Shown in pieces: positions 15,418 through 22,971 of a DNA stretch of 64,000 nt. Under the pieces are notes generated by a model. The model searched no databases and was not told the DNA's origin. It saw only the letters and a program-made list of their open reading frames with translations. Numbering within the stretch: the stretch's first letter is position 1; every line of letters starts with the position of its first letter. The position numbers and the translations under genes were made by a program. This stretch comes from Roseomonas fluvialis (GTDB taxonomy: Bacteria > Pseudomonadota > Alphaproteobacteria > Acetobacterales > Acetobacteraceae), in the NCBI RefSeq assembly GCF_022846615.1, contig NZ_AP025637.1, positions 3,063,001 through 3,127,000 on the forward strand. Direction: 5' to 3'.

Positions 15418-16113
15418 TCAAGCGGGCAGGTAGCCGACCAGGTCCTCGGCGCGCATCGCTTCACAATAGATCCGGTTGAGGATCTCCACCTCCCGCGTGT
15501 GGAGTTCCATCGTGCCGGCGGCGCAGGCGTCCTCGACCAGGATCACGTCGAAGGATTCATCGGCCAGGGACCGCACGGTGGAACTCACGCACTGGTCGGT
15601 GAAGATGCCGCAGCAGGCGACATGCGTGATGCCCATGTTGTGCAGCACCAGGCGCAGGTTGGTCCCGGTCAGCGCGGAATCGGTGGTCTTGGTGACCACC
15701 ACCTCGCCGGGGGCCGGCGCCAGCGCGGGGATGATCTGCGACGGCTCCTCGTCCTTCGGCAGGAACAGGTCGTTCCAGCCGGGCTTCTTCTGGCTGAGCG
15801 AGCGGTCGCGCCCGTCCGGCGTCAGGCACGCGATGCGCGCGAAGACCACCGGCCCCGCCCCTGCGCGGAAGCGTTCGATCAGCCGCGCGATGGTGGGAAT
15901 CACCAGACCGTGCATGCGCGCGTGGAAGCCATCCCAGCCCGCGTCGCGCGCCGCCTCGGCGGGGGTCAGCGCGCTGCGGTCGGGGCGTGCGAGGTAGGTG
16001 TTCTGCACGTCGATCACCAGCAGCGCGACGCGGCCCTTCACCAGCACCGGGTCCGGCGCCTCGGGCGCGCCGTCGTAGTAGAAGGACCGCCAGGCGGTCT
16101 TCCAGCCGGTCAT
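15418..16113 (-). CDS. Isochorismatase-family cysteine hydrolase
   Basis: A 231-residue hydrolase with the full catalytic triad of the family: Asp35 in VALLVIDVQNTYL, Lys in VVVTKTTDSALTG and Cys in CCGIFTDQCVSSTVRSLADE. Close relatives hydrolyse N-carbamoylsarcosine, biuret or nicotinamide-type amides. Sequence alone does not pick one, but ureide substrates would fit the carbamoylases elsewhere in the window. It overlaps mtnA by four bases (ATGA) and sits 31 bases before the flavin oxidase on the same strand. Confidence 0.85.
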   Translation of the reverse strand: MTGWKTAWRSFYYDGAPEAPDPVLVKGRVALLVIDVQNTYLARPDRSALTPAEAARDAGWDGFHARMHGLVIPTIARLIERFRAGAGPVVFARIACLTPDGRDRSLSQKKPGWNDLFLPKDEEPSQIIPALAPAPGEVVVTKTTDSALTGTNLRLVLHNMGITHVACCGIFTDQCVSSTVRSLADESFDVILVEDACAAGTMELHTREVEILNRIYCEAMRAEDLVGYLPA

Positions 16114-17195
16114 GCCGCCTTCTCCGGGTACATTGCGGCGATGGCGTCCGGTGTCGCGGGGATGCGCCCGCGCTCGGTGATCAGGCCGGTCACCAGCCGC
16201 GCCGGCGTCACGTCGAAGGCCGGGTTGGCGGCGGGGCTGCCGGCGGCGGCGACGCGGATGGTCTCGATGCGCCCATCCGCGGTGCGGCCGGTCAGGTCCG
16301 TGACCTCGGCCGGCGAGCGTTCCTCGATCGGAATCTCCGCGACACCGTCGCCCACGCGCATATCCAGCGTCGAATGCGGCAGCGCGACCCAGAAGGGCAC
16401 GCCGTTGTCGCGCGCCGCCAGCGCCTTGAGATACGTCCCGATCTTGTTCGCGACGTCGCCGGTGCGCGTGACGCGATCGGTGCCGACGATGACCAGGTCC
16501 ACCTGCCCGTGCTGCATCAGGTGCCCGCCGGCATTGTCAGCCACCACCGTATGCGCCACGCCATGCGCGCCGAGCTCGAAGGCCGTCAGCGCCGCGCCCT
16601 GGTTGCGCGGGCGGGTCTCGTCCACCCAGACATGCACGGGAATGCCGGCATCATGCGCCATGTAGATCGGCGCCAGCGCGGTGCCCCAATCGACGGTCGC
16701 GAGCCAGCCGGCATTGCAATGCGTCAGGATGTTCACGCGCGGCTTGCGCGCCGCGATCTCCGCGATCAGCGGCAGGCCGTTGCGGCCGATCGCCTCGCAG
16801 GTGGCGGCGTCATCGTCGGCGATGGCGGCGGCCTCGGCATAGGCCGCCGCCGTACGGTCCTGCACCGGCAGGTTCCGCAGCGCGCCCAGCATCCGGTCGA
16901 TCGCCCAACGCAGGTTGATCGCCGTCGGGCGGGTCTCCGCCAGCATTGCGCAAACGCCCTCCAGCGCTGAAGGATCGCGCCGCATCGCCAGCGCAACGCC
17001 ATAGGCCGCCGTCGCGCCGATCAGCGGCGCCCCGCGCGTCTGCATGGACCGGATGGCGTGCGCCACCTGATCCTCATCGACCAACCGCAGCCATTCGACG
17101 GCCCAGGGCAGCCGCGTCTGGTCGAGGATGCGCACCGACCAGCCATCGGCCTCGTCGATCCGCACGCTGCGGTGCCATACGCCGTCGATCCTCAT
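16110..17195 (-). CDS. mtnA: S-methyl-5-thioribose-1-phosphate isomerase
   Basis: A 361-residue member of the eIF2B-alpha-like isomerase family. Diagnostic stretches are IRSMQTRGAPLIGATAAYGV, ILTHCNAGWLATVDWGTAL (catalytic Cys), VWVDETRPRNQGA, VGTDRVTRTGDVANKIGTY (catalytic Asp) and PFWVALPHSTLD. It converts methylthioribose-1-phosphate to methylthioribulose-1-phosphate in 5'-methylthioadenosine salvage. The other mtn genes are not in the window, so the later steps are either elsewhere or replaced by a MTA shunt. The start MRIDGVWHRSV was chosen. It overlaps the cysteine hydrolase and follows the toxin gene by 16 bases. Confidence 0.9.
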   Translation of the reverse strand: MRIDGVWHRSVRIDEADGWSVRILDQTRLPWAVEWLRLVDEDQVAHAIRSMQTRGAPLIGATAAYGVALAMRRDPSALEGVCAMLAETRPTAINLRWAIDRMLGALRNLPVQDRTAAAYAEAAAIADDDAATCEAIGRNGLPLIAEIAARKPRVNILTHCNAGWLATVDWGTALAPIYMAHDAGIPVHVWVDETRPRNQGAALTAFELGAHGVAHTVVADNAGGHLMQHGQVDLVIVGTDRVTRTGDVANKIGTYLKALAARDNGVPFWVALPHSTLDMRVGDGVAEIPIEERSPAEVTDLTGRTADGRIETIRVAAAGSPAANPAFDVTPARLVTGLITERGRIPATPDAIAAMYPEKAA

Positions 17196-17211
17196 GCGCC
17201 TCTCCGTGGTG

Positions 17212-17604
17212 TCAGGCGACCAGCCGCACCGGGCCGGGATACTGCCCCAGCGCACGGTCGGCGGTCAGCAGCGTCGCACCCTCGGTCTCGGCCTGGGCGA
17301 GCAGGATGCGGCCGAAGGGGTCGCGATGCAGCGGCGGCAGGCGCATGAGCGCGACCGCATGCTCGGCGGTGATGGGCAACTCGCGATACCCGGCCGCCAT
17401 CAGCCCGCCGCGCAGCACGCGCGCATCCAGCGTGAAATCGGTGCGGCCCAGACCGGCCTTCACCACCACCTCCCAGATCGACGCCGCGCTGAACAGCAGG
17501 TCATGCGCCGGGTCCTCGATCAGCGCGCGGGCTCCGGGCGTCAGCCGCGCATCGTCCAGCGCCGCCCACAGCAGCAGATGCGTATCCAGCAGCAGCAGGC
17601 TCAC
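17212..17604 (-). CDS. PIN-domain toxin (VapC-type)
   Basis: A 130-residue PIN nuclease with conserved acidic positions: Asp in LLLDTHLLLW, Glu in SIWEVVVKAGLG, and Asp in LHRDPFGRILLAQA with later LTADRAL. The usual second Asp of the DPFDR block is Gly here, a change at or next to the metal site that could lower activity. It overlaps the antitoxin gene by four bases, the usual toxin-antitoxin arrangement. VapC toxins cleave tRNA or rRNA when antitoxin is lost. Confidence 0.88.
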   Translation of the reverse strand: MSLLLLDTHLLLWAALDDARLTPGARALIEDPAHDLLFSAASIWEVVVKAGLGRTDFTLDARVLRGGLMAAGYRELPITAEHAVALMRLPPLHRDPFGRILLAQAETEGATLLTADRALGQYPGPVRLVA

Positions 17605-17840
17605 GCGCCGCCGAACTGCCGCTCGATCTCGGCCTGCCCCATGGTGTCGAAATCGGCGGGCACGGCGAAGGCGCCGGCGAGGAAACCGATGCGCTTCGCC
17701 GGCGCGTCGCTGGCCGACAGCGGCACCAGCTTCGCCACGGGCCTGCCTGCCTTGGCGATGACCACGCTCTCCCCGGCCCCGACACGGTCGACCAGGCGGG
17801 AGAAATGCGTCTTGGCGTCATGGATGTTCAGCGTGGACAT
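17601..17840 (-). CDS. Phd/YefM-type antitoxin
   Basis: A 79-residue antitoxin. The N-terminus MSTLNIHDAKTHFSRLVDRV is the Phd/YefM DNA-binding fold and the C-terminal half (FLAGAFAVPADFDTMGQAEIERQF) is the toxin-binding tail. An ATG nine codons upstream would give MDLVHQLSD first, but it lies inside the palindrome described as the operator. The family usually begins at MSTLNIHDA, so I chose the inner start. It probably represses its own operon. Confidence 0.87.
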   Translation of the reverse strand: MSTLNIHDAKTHFSRLVDRVGAGESVVIAKAGRPVAKLVPLSASDAPAKRIGFLAGAFAVPADFDTMGQAEIERQFGGA

Positions 17841-17853
17841 ATCGGAAAGCTGA

Positions 17854-17876
17854 TGGACTAAGTCCATCTAGTCCAC
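17854..17876 (-). promoter_or_regulatory. Palindromic operator upstream of the toxin-antitoxin pair
   Basis: TGGACT and AGTCCA arms flank a single base (17854-17866). A second TAGTCCA half-site follows at 17869-17875. The site lies 14 bases ahead of the antitoxin start and just after the UPF0262 stop. Phd-type antitoxins bind such repeated half-sites to autorepress, so this is the likely operator, inferred from position and symmetry. Confidence 0.65.
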
Positions 17877-18347
17877 TCAAATCCGCTGATGCAGCGCACA
17901 GACCAGCGTGAACAGCCGCCGCGCCGTCTCGAAGTCCACGTCGATGCGCCCCTTCAGCCGCGCCTGGAGCAGCTCCGCACCCTCGTTGTGCAGCCCGCGC
18001 CGTCCCATGTCGATCGCCTGCACCCGGCTTTCCGGGCCGGATTCCGCCACCGCCTGCTCATGCGCCTCGACCACCATGTGGTAGTCCTTGATCAGGCGCC
18101 GGAACGGACCGAGCGCCAGCGCCAGCACATGCAGCGGCCGGTTGTCGACATCGCGTATGTCCAACACCAGCCGCCCCTCGCGCACCGACACCGCCAGCGC
18201 ATAGGGCCCCTTGGGCAGGTTCGGCGGGTCGAAGCGGTTGCCGGTCAGCAGGTCCGCGATCGCCTGGCGGCGATCCGCCTCGGCATAGACCGACGGCGCC
18301 GGCGGTTCCTCCGGCAGTTCGATCCGGACCAGGCGCTGTTCAGGCAT
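17877..18347 (-). CDS. UPF0262 family protein
   Basis: A 156-residue protein recognised by the UPF0262 core: LSLSPFRRLIKDY-like LALGPFRRLIKDYHMV, then VQAIDMGRRGLHNEGAELL and DFETARRLFTLVCALHQRI at the C-terminus. The family is nearly confined to Alphaproteobacteria and has no assigned function. It overlaps the DUF983 gene by eight bases, so the two are probably translated together. The start MPEQRLVRIELPEE matches the family length; the longer frame is Arg-rich shadow. Confidence 0.88.
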   Translation of the reverse strand: MPEQRLVRIELPEEPPAPSVYAEADRRQAIADLLTGNRFDPPNLPKGPYALAVSVREGRLVLDIRDVDNRPLHVLALALGPFRRLIKDYHMVVEAHEQAVAESGPESRVQAIDMGRRGLHNEGAELLQARLKGRIDVDFETARRLFTLVCALHQRI

Positions 18348-18789
18348 CGGGCGCGGGCCTTCGCGTCGGCGCCACCACCACCGGCGCGCCCTGCTCGTCC
18401 CCCGTGAGGCCAAGCCGCATCATCCACGCCACCACCGCCCCCTTCACCGGGCGCAGCAGCAGCGTGCACACGATGGCGAAGGCCGGCAGCCAGATCGCCA
18501 TGTGCACCCACATCTCGGGCCGCCAGAACCGTTCCACCAGGAACACGCCCGGCAGCAGCACGTGCCCGGCCAGGAAGATGGTGAAATAGGGCGGCGCGTC
18601 GTCGGCGCGGATGCGCCCGAGCGGCGCATGGCAGTGCGAACATTCATCGACCACCCGCAGGTAGCCGCTGAACAGGCGGCCCTGCCCGCAGGCGGGGCAC
18701 CGCCCCATCGCGCCACGCAACAGCGCCACGCCGGCCGGCACGTGCAACATGGGTTCCACGGGCGCATCCCGCACCGGACCCTGGGGCAT
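18340..18789 (-). CDS. DUF983 membrane protein with zinc-ribbon N-terminus
   Basis: A 149-residue DUF983 protein. The N-terminal zinc ribbon reads GRCPACGQGRLFSGYL...CSHCHAPLG (two CxxC pairs), followed by DDAPPYFTIFLAGHVLLPG and two transmembrane helices (about residues 60-80 and 88-110). Function is not established; many alphaproteobacteria carry one copy, often near cytochrome oxidase or Nudix genes. It is the first gene of a same-strand series running to 13980. The ATG is preceded by GAAAGGAAC. Confidence 0.85.
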   Translation of the reverse strand: MPQGPVRDAPVEPMLHVPAGVALLRGAMGRCPACGQGRLFSGYLRVVDECSHCHAPLGRIRADDAPPYFTIFLAGHVLLPGVFLVERFWRPEMWVHMAIWLPAFAIVCTLLLRPVKGAVVAWMMRLGLTGDEQGAPVVVAPTRRPAPDA

Positions 18790-18923
18790 CGGCGTTCCTT
18801 TCGCGGGCACTCTCGCGGCGCCCATTGTGCAACGCAGCACAATCCACCCTTGCCGGACGGATTTCAAGCACCGTCACGCCAACGGGGCTTGATGCCCGCA
18901 CCGGCGCGGCGTCAACATGGGTC

Positions 18924-19601
18924 ATGGCCGAACGCATCCTCGTCATCAATCCCAATTCCAGCCTGTCCTGCACGGACGGCATCGCCGCCGCGATCGCGCC
19001 CTTCGCCGCGCCGGGCCTGCCCCGCCTGGACGTGACGCGCCTGCCGGACAGCCCGGGCGCGATCGTGACGTGGCGCGACTGGTACGGCGTGGCCGAACCC
19101 CTGTGCCGGATGGTCGAGAGCGAGGCCGCCGACGCCTACGTGATCGCCTGCGTCTCCGACCCCGGGCTGGAAGCCGTGCGCACCGTCACCGACCGCCCGG
19201 TCTTCGGCCCGCTGCGCTGCGCCGTCGCCGCCGCCATGATGCGCGGCGAGCGCTTCGGCATCATCGCCTTCACCGACAAGTCGAAGCCGCGTCAGCGCCG
19301 CGCGCTGCAATCCATGGGCGTGGACACGCGCCTCGCCGGCACCATCCCGCTCAACCTCGACATGGAGGTGCTGACCGACCCGGTCGCGCCCCGCGCCCGC
19401 CTCGCGGAAGCCGCGCGGGAACTGGTCGCGATGGGTGCCGAGGCGGTGATCCTCGGCTGCGCCGGCATGGCCGGCCACCGCGCCTTCGCCGAACAGGCCT
19501 GCGGCGTGCCGGTGATCGAACCCTGCCAGGCGGCGGTGACGCAGGCGATCCTGTCGGTCGTCGCGGCGCGCGGCGCGGGGATGCGACTCGCGGCCGAATA
19601 A
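18924..19601 (+). CDS. Asp/Glu/hydantoin racemase-family protein
   Basis: A 225-residue racemase-fold protein starting MAERILVINPNSS. The two catalytic cysteines are present: Cys76 in YVIACVSDPG and Cys179 in AVILGCAGMAGH. The INPNSS start and the PVIEPCQAAV end are typical of the hydantoin racemase (HyuE) subgroup, which inverts 5-substituted hydantoins; the allantoin racemase lies in the same group. Two D-carbamoylase-type enzymes and a hydantoinase-like amidohydrolase occur 10-19 kb downstream, which fits ureide or hydantoin use. It is divergent from the DUF983 gene, leaving about 130 bases for promoters. Confidence 0.85.
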   Translation: MAERILVINPNSSLSCTDGIAAAIAPFAAPGLPRLDVTRLPDSPGAIVTWRDWYGVAEPLCRMVESEAADAYVIACVSDPGLEAVRTVTDRPVFGPLRCAVAAAMMRGERFGIIAFTDKSKPRQRRALQSMGVDTRLAGTIPLNLDMEVLTDPVAPRARLAEAARELVAMGAEAVILGCAGMAGHRAFAEQACGVPVIEPCQAAVTQAILSVVAARGAGMRLAAE

Positions 19602-19916
19602 CGGCCTGCGCGACGCGACTATCTAAACAGGCGCGCTGTGCGGCGGTGGCGCCAAGACGCCGACGGCGGCGCCGGCAACGCGACCTGACCCTGCCCGAAG
19701 CGTCACGACCGCGTCCGGCCTGCCCGCTGCCTGCCCGTGCTCCGATCGCCGGCGCCGCGACACCGCCCCTCTCGCTGGCGTCGGCACACGCCGGCGCGGG
19801 CCGTCGCCACCCCGGCGCAAGCCACCGCCATCGATACCGGCACGGCAGCCCGCGCACATCATCGTCACGACAACGTCGCCCCGCGCGCGATGCCGCCATG
19901 GCAGACTTCGCCGGTG
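19602..19916. other. Intergenic stretch, no gene seen
   Basis: An Arg/Pro-coding high-GC stretch in every frame with no credible open frame, RNA fold or clear promoter. An in-frame ATG for the TPR gene at 19737 is available, but the residues it would add are low-complexity. Confidence 0.5.
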
Positions 19917-20342
19917 ATGCGCCGCCTGCTCCTCCTCGCCGCCCTGCTGCCCGCCACCGCCGGCGCGGTCCCGCCTGCGGACCCGCCGGGCGACCCGATC
20001 GCGCGCGAGGCCATCCGCCTCGCCGAGACCGGCCGCTACGACCTCTCGGTCCCCATGCTCGAAGCGGTGCTCGCCCGCCTGCCCGGCGACCCGGACATCC
20101 TCACCTACCTGGCCCTCGCGCTGCGCAGTACGGGTCGTCATGCCGAGGCCGAGGCCCGCTACGACCAGGCGCTCGCCCGCGACGCCGCGCACCTGCCCGC
20201 CCTCGCCTACCAGGGCGTGCTGTACCTGCAGACCGGCCGGCGCGACCGGGCGGAGGCGAACATGCGTCGGCTCGAAGCCCTCTGCCCGACCGGCTGCCCC
20301 GCCCGCGACGAACTGGCGCGCGAGATCGCCGCGCGCCGCTGA
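19917..20342 (+). CDS. Secreted tetratricopeptide-repeat protein
   Basis: A 141-residue protein with a Sec signal peptide (MRRLLLLAALLPATAGA) followed by three TPR-like helices pairs: EAIRLAETGRYDLSVPMLEAVL, LALALRSTGRHAEAEARYDQAL and QGVLYLQTGRRDRAEANMRRLE. A Cys pair follows in LCPTGCPARDE. TPRs mediate protein contacts, so a periplasmic scaffold is likely. No partner can be named. Confidence 0.75.
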   Translation: MRRLLLLAALLPATAGAVPPADPPGDPIAREAIRLAETGRYDLSVPMLEAVLARLPGDPDILTYLALALRSTGRHAEAEARYDQALARDAAHLPALAYQGVLYLQTGRRDRAEANMRRLEALCPTGCPARDELAREIAARR

Positions 20343-20423
20343 CCGGCCGGCCCCCGGCTTGATCCGCCGGGCCCGGTTTCCCATGTCTCCGGGAGCGCAA
20401 CATCGAAGGGAAAGGAGCGCCGC

Positions 20424-20477
20424 ATGACCGAACCCGTGCCAGCCGGCGCTCCCCGGCTGCGCCACCCCGGCCTCTAG
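20424..20477 (+). CDS. Possible 17-residue peptide ORF with strong ribosome site
   Basis: ATG to TAG encodes MTEPVPAGAPRLRHPGL, preceded by GGGAAAGGAGCGCCGC, one of the best Shine-Dalgarno sequences in the window (AAAGGAG, nine bases before ATG). It stands between a TPR gene and an ABC exporter on the same strand. It could be a leader peptide or a small product, or chance. There is no Cys pair or other ripening signature. Confidence 0.3.
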   Translation: MTEPVPAGAPRLRHPGL

Positions 20478-20676
20478 GCAGGCCCCGAGCGGCTGCATGC
20501 CGCCGGCCGGGCGACACGTCCGGCCTGGCCGTGTGCCGACCCATGCGGGCCGCCCCGCGCCGGCGCCGACCCCTCCCGCGCGCTCGCCCCACGATGCGCC
20601 CACCGGCGCCGGTCCCGACGGACCGCGCCGCCCCGACACGCCCTGACAAGGACGCGGCTGCGCCGCGCGCCGATCC
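20478..20676. other. Intergenic stretch before the ABC exporter, no gene seen
   Basis: GC-rich sequence with short inverted motifs (GCCGGCCGG and CCGGCCTGGCC) but no convincing hairpin terminator or promoter. No open frame looks coding. Confidence 0.4.
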
Positions 20677-22464
20677 ATGACCGAGACCACCACCCTGCGC
20701 GCGGAGCCCTTCCGCGCGACCTTCCGTTTCCTCCTGGCCCGCTGGCGGCGGGAGGGCAGCGCCGCACCGCTCGCCACCGGCCTCATGCTGGCCGCCGTGC
20801 TGTGCGACGTGGCGATGCCGCTGCTCGCCGGCCGGCTGACCGATGCCGTCGCCGGCGGCGCGCCCGGCGCCGCCGCCACCGCGGCCTGGCTACTCGCCGC
20901 CATGCTCGGCTTCGGCGCGCTGATGGCCGTGCTGCGCTACGCCGCCATCCGCGCCGTGATCCGCCTGACGCTCGGCAACATGACCGGCCTCGCACAGGAC
21001 AGTTTCGCGCGCGTGCAGCGGCTGTCGGCCGACTGGCATGCCGGCACCTTCGCGGGGTCCACGGTCCGGAAGATCTCGCGCGGGATGTGGGCGCTCGACC
21101 TGCTGAACGACACGGTGCTGCTGGCGCTGCTGCCTTCGGTGATGGTGCTGCTCGGCTCGGCGGCGATGCTCGCCCTCGTCTCGCCCTGGCTTGGCCTGGT
21201 GGTGCTGGTGGGCGCGCTCGCGCATCTCGCGCTGACGGCCGCGCTGTCGGTGCTCTGGGTGGCGCCGGCCTCGCGCCTGTCGAATGGCTGGGACAGCCGT
21301 CTGGGCGGCGCGCTGGCGGATGCCATCGGCGCCAACGCGGTGGTGAAATCCTTCGCCGCCGAAGCGCGGGAGGATGCGCTGCTCGCCCGCCTGCTCGGCC
21401 GCTGGCGCGGGCGCACGCTGCGCGCCTGGAATCGCGGCACCGCGGCGAATGCGCTGCAGGATGCCTCGTTGCTGGTGCTGCGCGCCGGCGTGCTCGGCGC
21501 CGCGCTGCTGCTGTGGCACCTGGGCCAGGCCAGCGCCGGCGACGTGGTCGCGACCCTGACCATGTTCCTGGTGGTGCAGGGCTACCTGCGCGATGCCGGC
21601 TACCACATCTCGAACCTGCAGCGCAGCGTGAACGAACTGGAGGACGCGGTCGCGCTCGAGGCCGCCACGCCGGCCATTGCCGACGCCCCCGCCGCCCCCG
21701 CGCTGCAGGTCACGCAGGGCCGCATCGCCTTCGAGCGCGTCGGCTTCCGCTACGGCGGTCACGCCACGCCGCTCTATCGCGACCTCGATATCCGCATCGC
21801 GGGTGGCGAGCGCATCGGCCTGGTCGGCCACTCCGGTTCCGGCAAGACCACACTGGTGAAGCTGCTGCAGCGCCTCCACGACCCGACCGAGGGCCGCGTC
21901 ACCATCGACGGCCAGGACATCCGCGACGTCACGCAGGCCAGCCTGCGCCGGTCCATCGCGCTGGTCGCGCAGGAACCGGTGCTGTTCCACCGGTCGATCG
22001 CGGAGAACATCGCCTATGCCCGGCCCGGCGCGACCGAGGCCGAACTCCGTCGCGCCGCCGAATTGGCGCATGCGGATGGCTTCATCGCGCGCCTGCCGCG
22101 CGGGATGAACACGCTGGTGGGCGAACGCGGCGTGAAGCTGTCGGGCGGCGAGCGCCAGCGCATCGCCCTCGCGCGCGCCTTCCTGGCCGATGCGCCAATC
22201 CTGGTGCTGGACGAGGCGACGGCGGCGCTCGATTCCGAAAGCGAGGCGCTGATCCAGGACGCGATGGAACGCCTGCTGCGCGGCCGCACCGCGCTGGTCA
22301 TCGCGCATCGGCTGTCCACCGTGCGGGCGATGGACCGAATCCTGGTCTTCGACCGCGGGCAGGTCGCGGAGGAGGGCACGCACGCCACACTGCTGGCGCG
22401 CGAGGGCGGGATCTATGCCGGGCTGTTCCGCCGCCAGGCGATGGGGCTGGCCGAGGCCGCCTGA
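20677..22464 (+). CDS. ABCB-type ABC exporter (fused membrane and ATPase domains)
   Basis: A 595-residue half-transporter. Six transmembrane helices occupy about residues 25-310. The ATPase domain has Walker A GHSGSGKTT at about residue 383, Q-loop VAQEPVLFHRSIAENIAYARP, signature LSGGERQRIALARAF at about 488, Walker B ILVLDEATAALDSE and switch His in VIAHRLSTV. It would work as a homodimer in the inner membrane, exporting lipid, drug or peptide (MsbA/LmrA-like). There is no peptidase or nucleotide-cyclase-type extra domain. The neighbourhood (TPR protein, lipoprotein) gives no substrate clue. Confidence 0.9.
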   Translation: MTETTTLRAEPFRATFRFLLARWRREGSAAPLATGLMLAAVLCDVAMPLLAGRLTDAVAGGAPGAAATAAWLLAAMLGFGALMAVLRYAAIRAVIRLTLGNMTGLAQDSFARVQRLSADWHAGTFAGSTVRKISRGMWALDLLNDTVLLALLPSVMVLLGSAAMLALVSPWLGLVVLVGALAHLALTAALSVLWVAPASRLSNGWDSRLGGALADAIGANAVVKSFAAEAREDALLARLLGRWRGRTLRAWNRGTAANALQDASLLVLRAGVLGAALLLWHLGQASAGDVVATLTMFLVVQGYLRDAGYHISNLQRSVNELEDAVALEAATPAIADAPAAPALQVTQGRIAFERVGFRYGGHATPLYRDLDIRIAGGERIGLVGHSGSGKTTLVKLLQRLHDPTEGRVTIDGQDIRDVTQASLRRSIALVAQEPVLFHRSIAENIAYARPGATEAELRRAAELAHADGFIARLPRGMNTLVGERGVKLSGGERQRIALARAFLADAPILVLDEATAALDSESEALIQDAMERLLRGRTALVIAHRLSTVRAMDRILVFDRGQVAEEGTHATLLAREGGIYAGLFRRQAMGLAEAA

Positions 22465-22468
22465 CGCC

Positions 22469-22777
22469 TCACTGGAACGGGATGGCGATCTGCGGCGTGG
22501 TCTGCGGCGCGTCGCCGCCGCCGATCTCCATGTCGGTGCCGGGCGTGGGCGTCCCGGCCATGGAGCCGGCATAGGGGTCGGCCGCCTGCGCACGGTCGCG
22601 CCGCGCATCCTGCCCCAGCGCGCGGTCGAGGCGGCGGGCCGCCTGTTCCTCGGGCGTGCCGGCGGCGGCCGGGGGTGCGGCCTGCGGAACGTAGCTGACG
22701 GGGATGGGCGCCTGCTGCGCGCAGGCGGCGGAGAGCAGGAGGGCGGTCAGGAGGAAGCGGCGCATGGGACGGTTCAT
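22469..22777 (-). CDS. Small Pro/Ala-rich lipoprotein
   Basis: About 100 residues with a lipoprotein signal (MRRFLLTALLLSAAC, lipobox LSAAC). A Pro/Ala-rich low-complexity mature part follows with EEQAARRLDRALGQDARRDRAQA in the middle. Three in-frame ATGs lie within 24 bases (MTVR, MNRP, MRRF); the exact start is uncertain and does not alter the lipobox. It is convergent with the ABC exporter, four bases apart. Function unknown. Confidence 0.7.
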   Translation of the reverse strand: MNRPMRRFLLTALLLSAACAQQAPIPVSYVPQAAPPAAAGTPEEQAARRLDRALGQDARRDRAQAADPYAGSMAGTPTPGTDMEIGGGDAPQTTPQIAIPFQ

Positions 22778-22971
22778 TCTCACGGTCATGAGCGTGACCG
22801 TAGCGCCTGGAGCGCGCCGGCGGAATCGCCGAAGTCGGCGATCGGCGGAAAGCCCGGCGGCATGTCCCTGCCCGGCCGACCGAAGCGCCGCGACCGGCGC
22901 GCGAAGGCGGCGGGGATCGAACAGGCGCGGGCGTCGGCGGGGCAGCCAGTCGCGGCCGCCATCCGGTCCCG

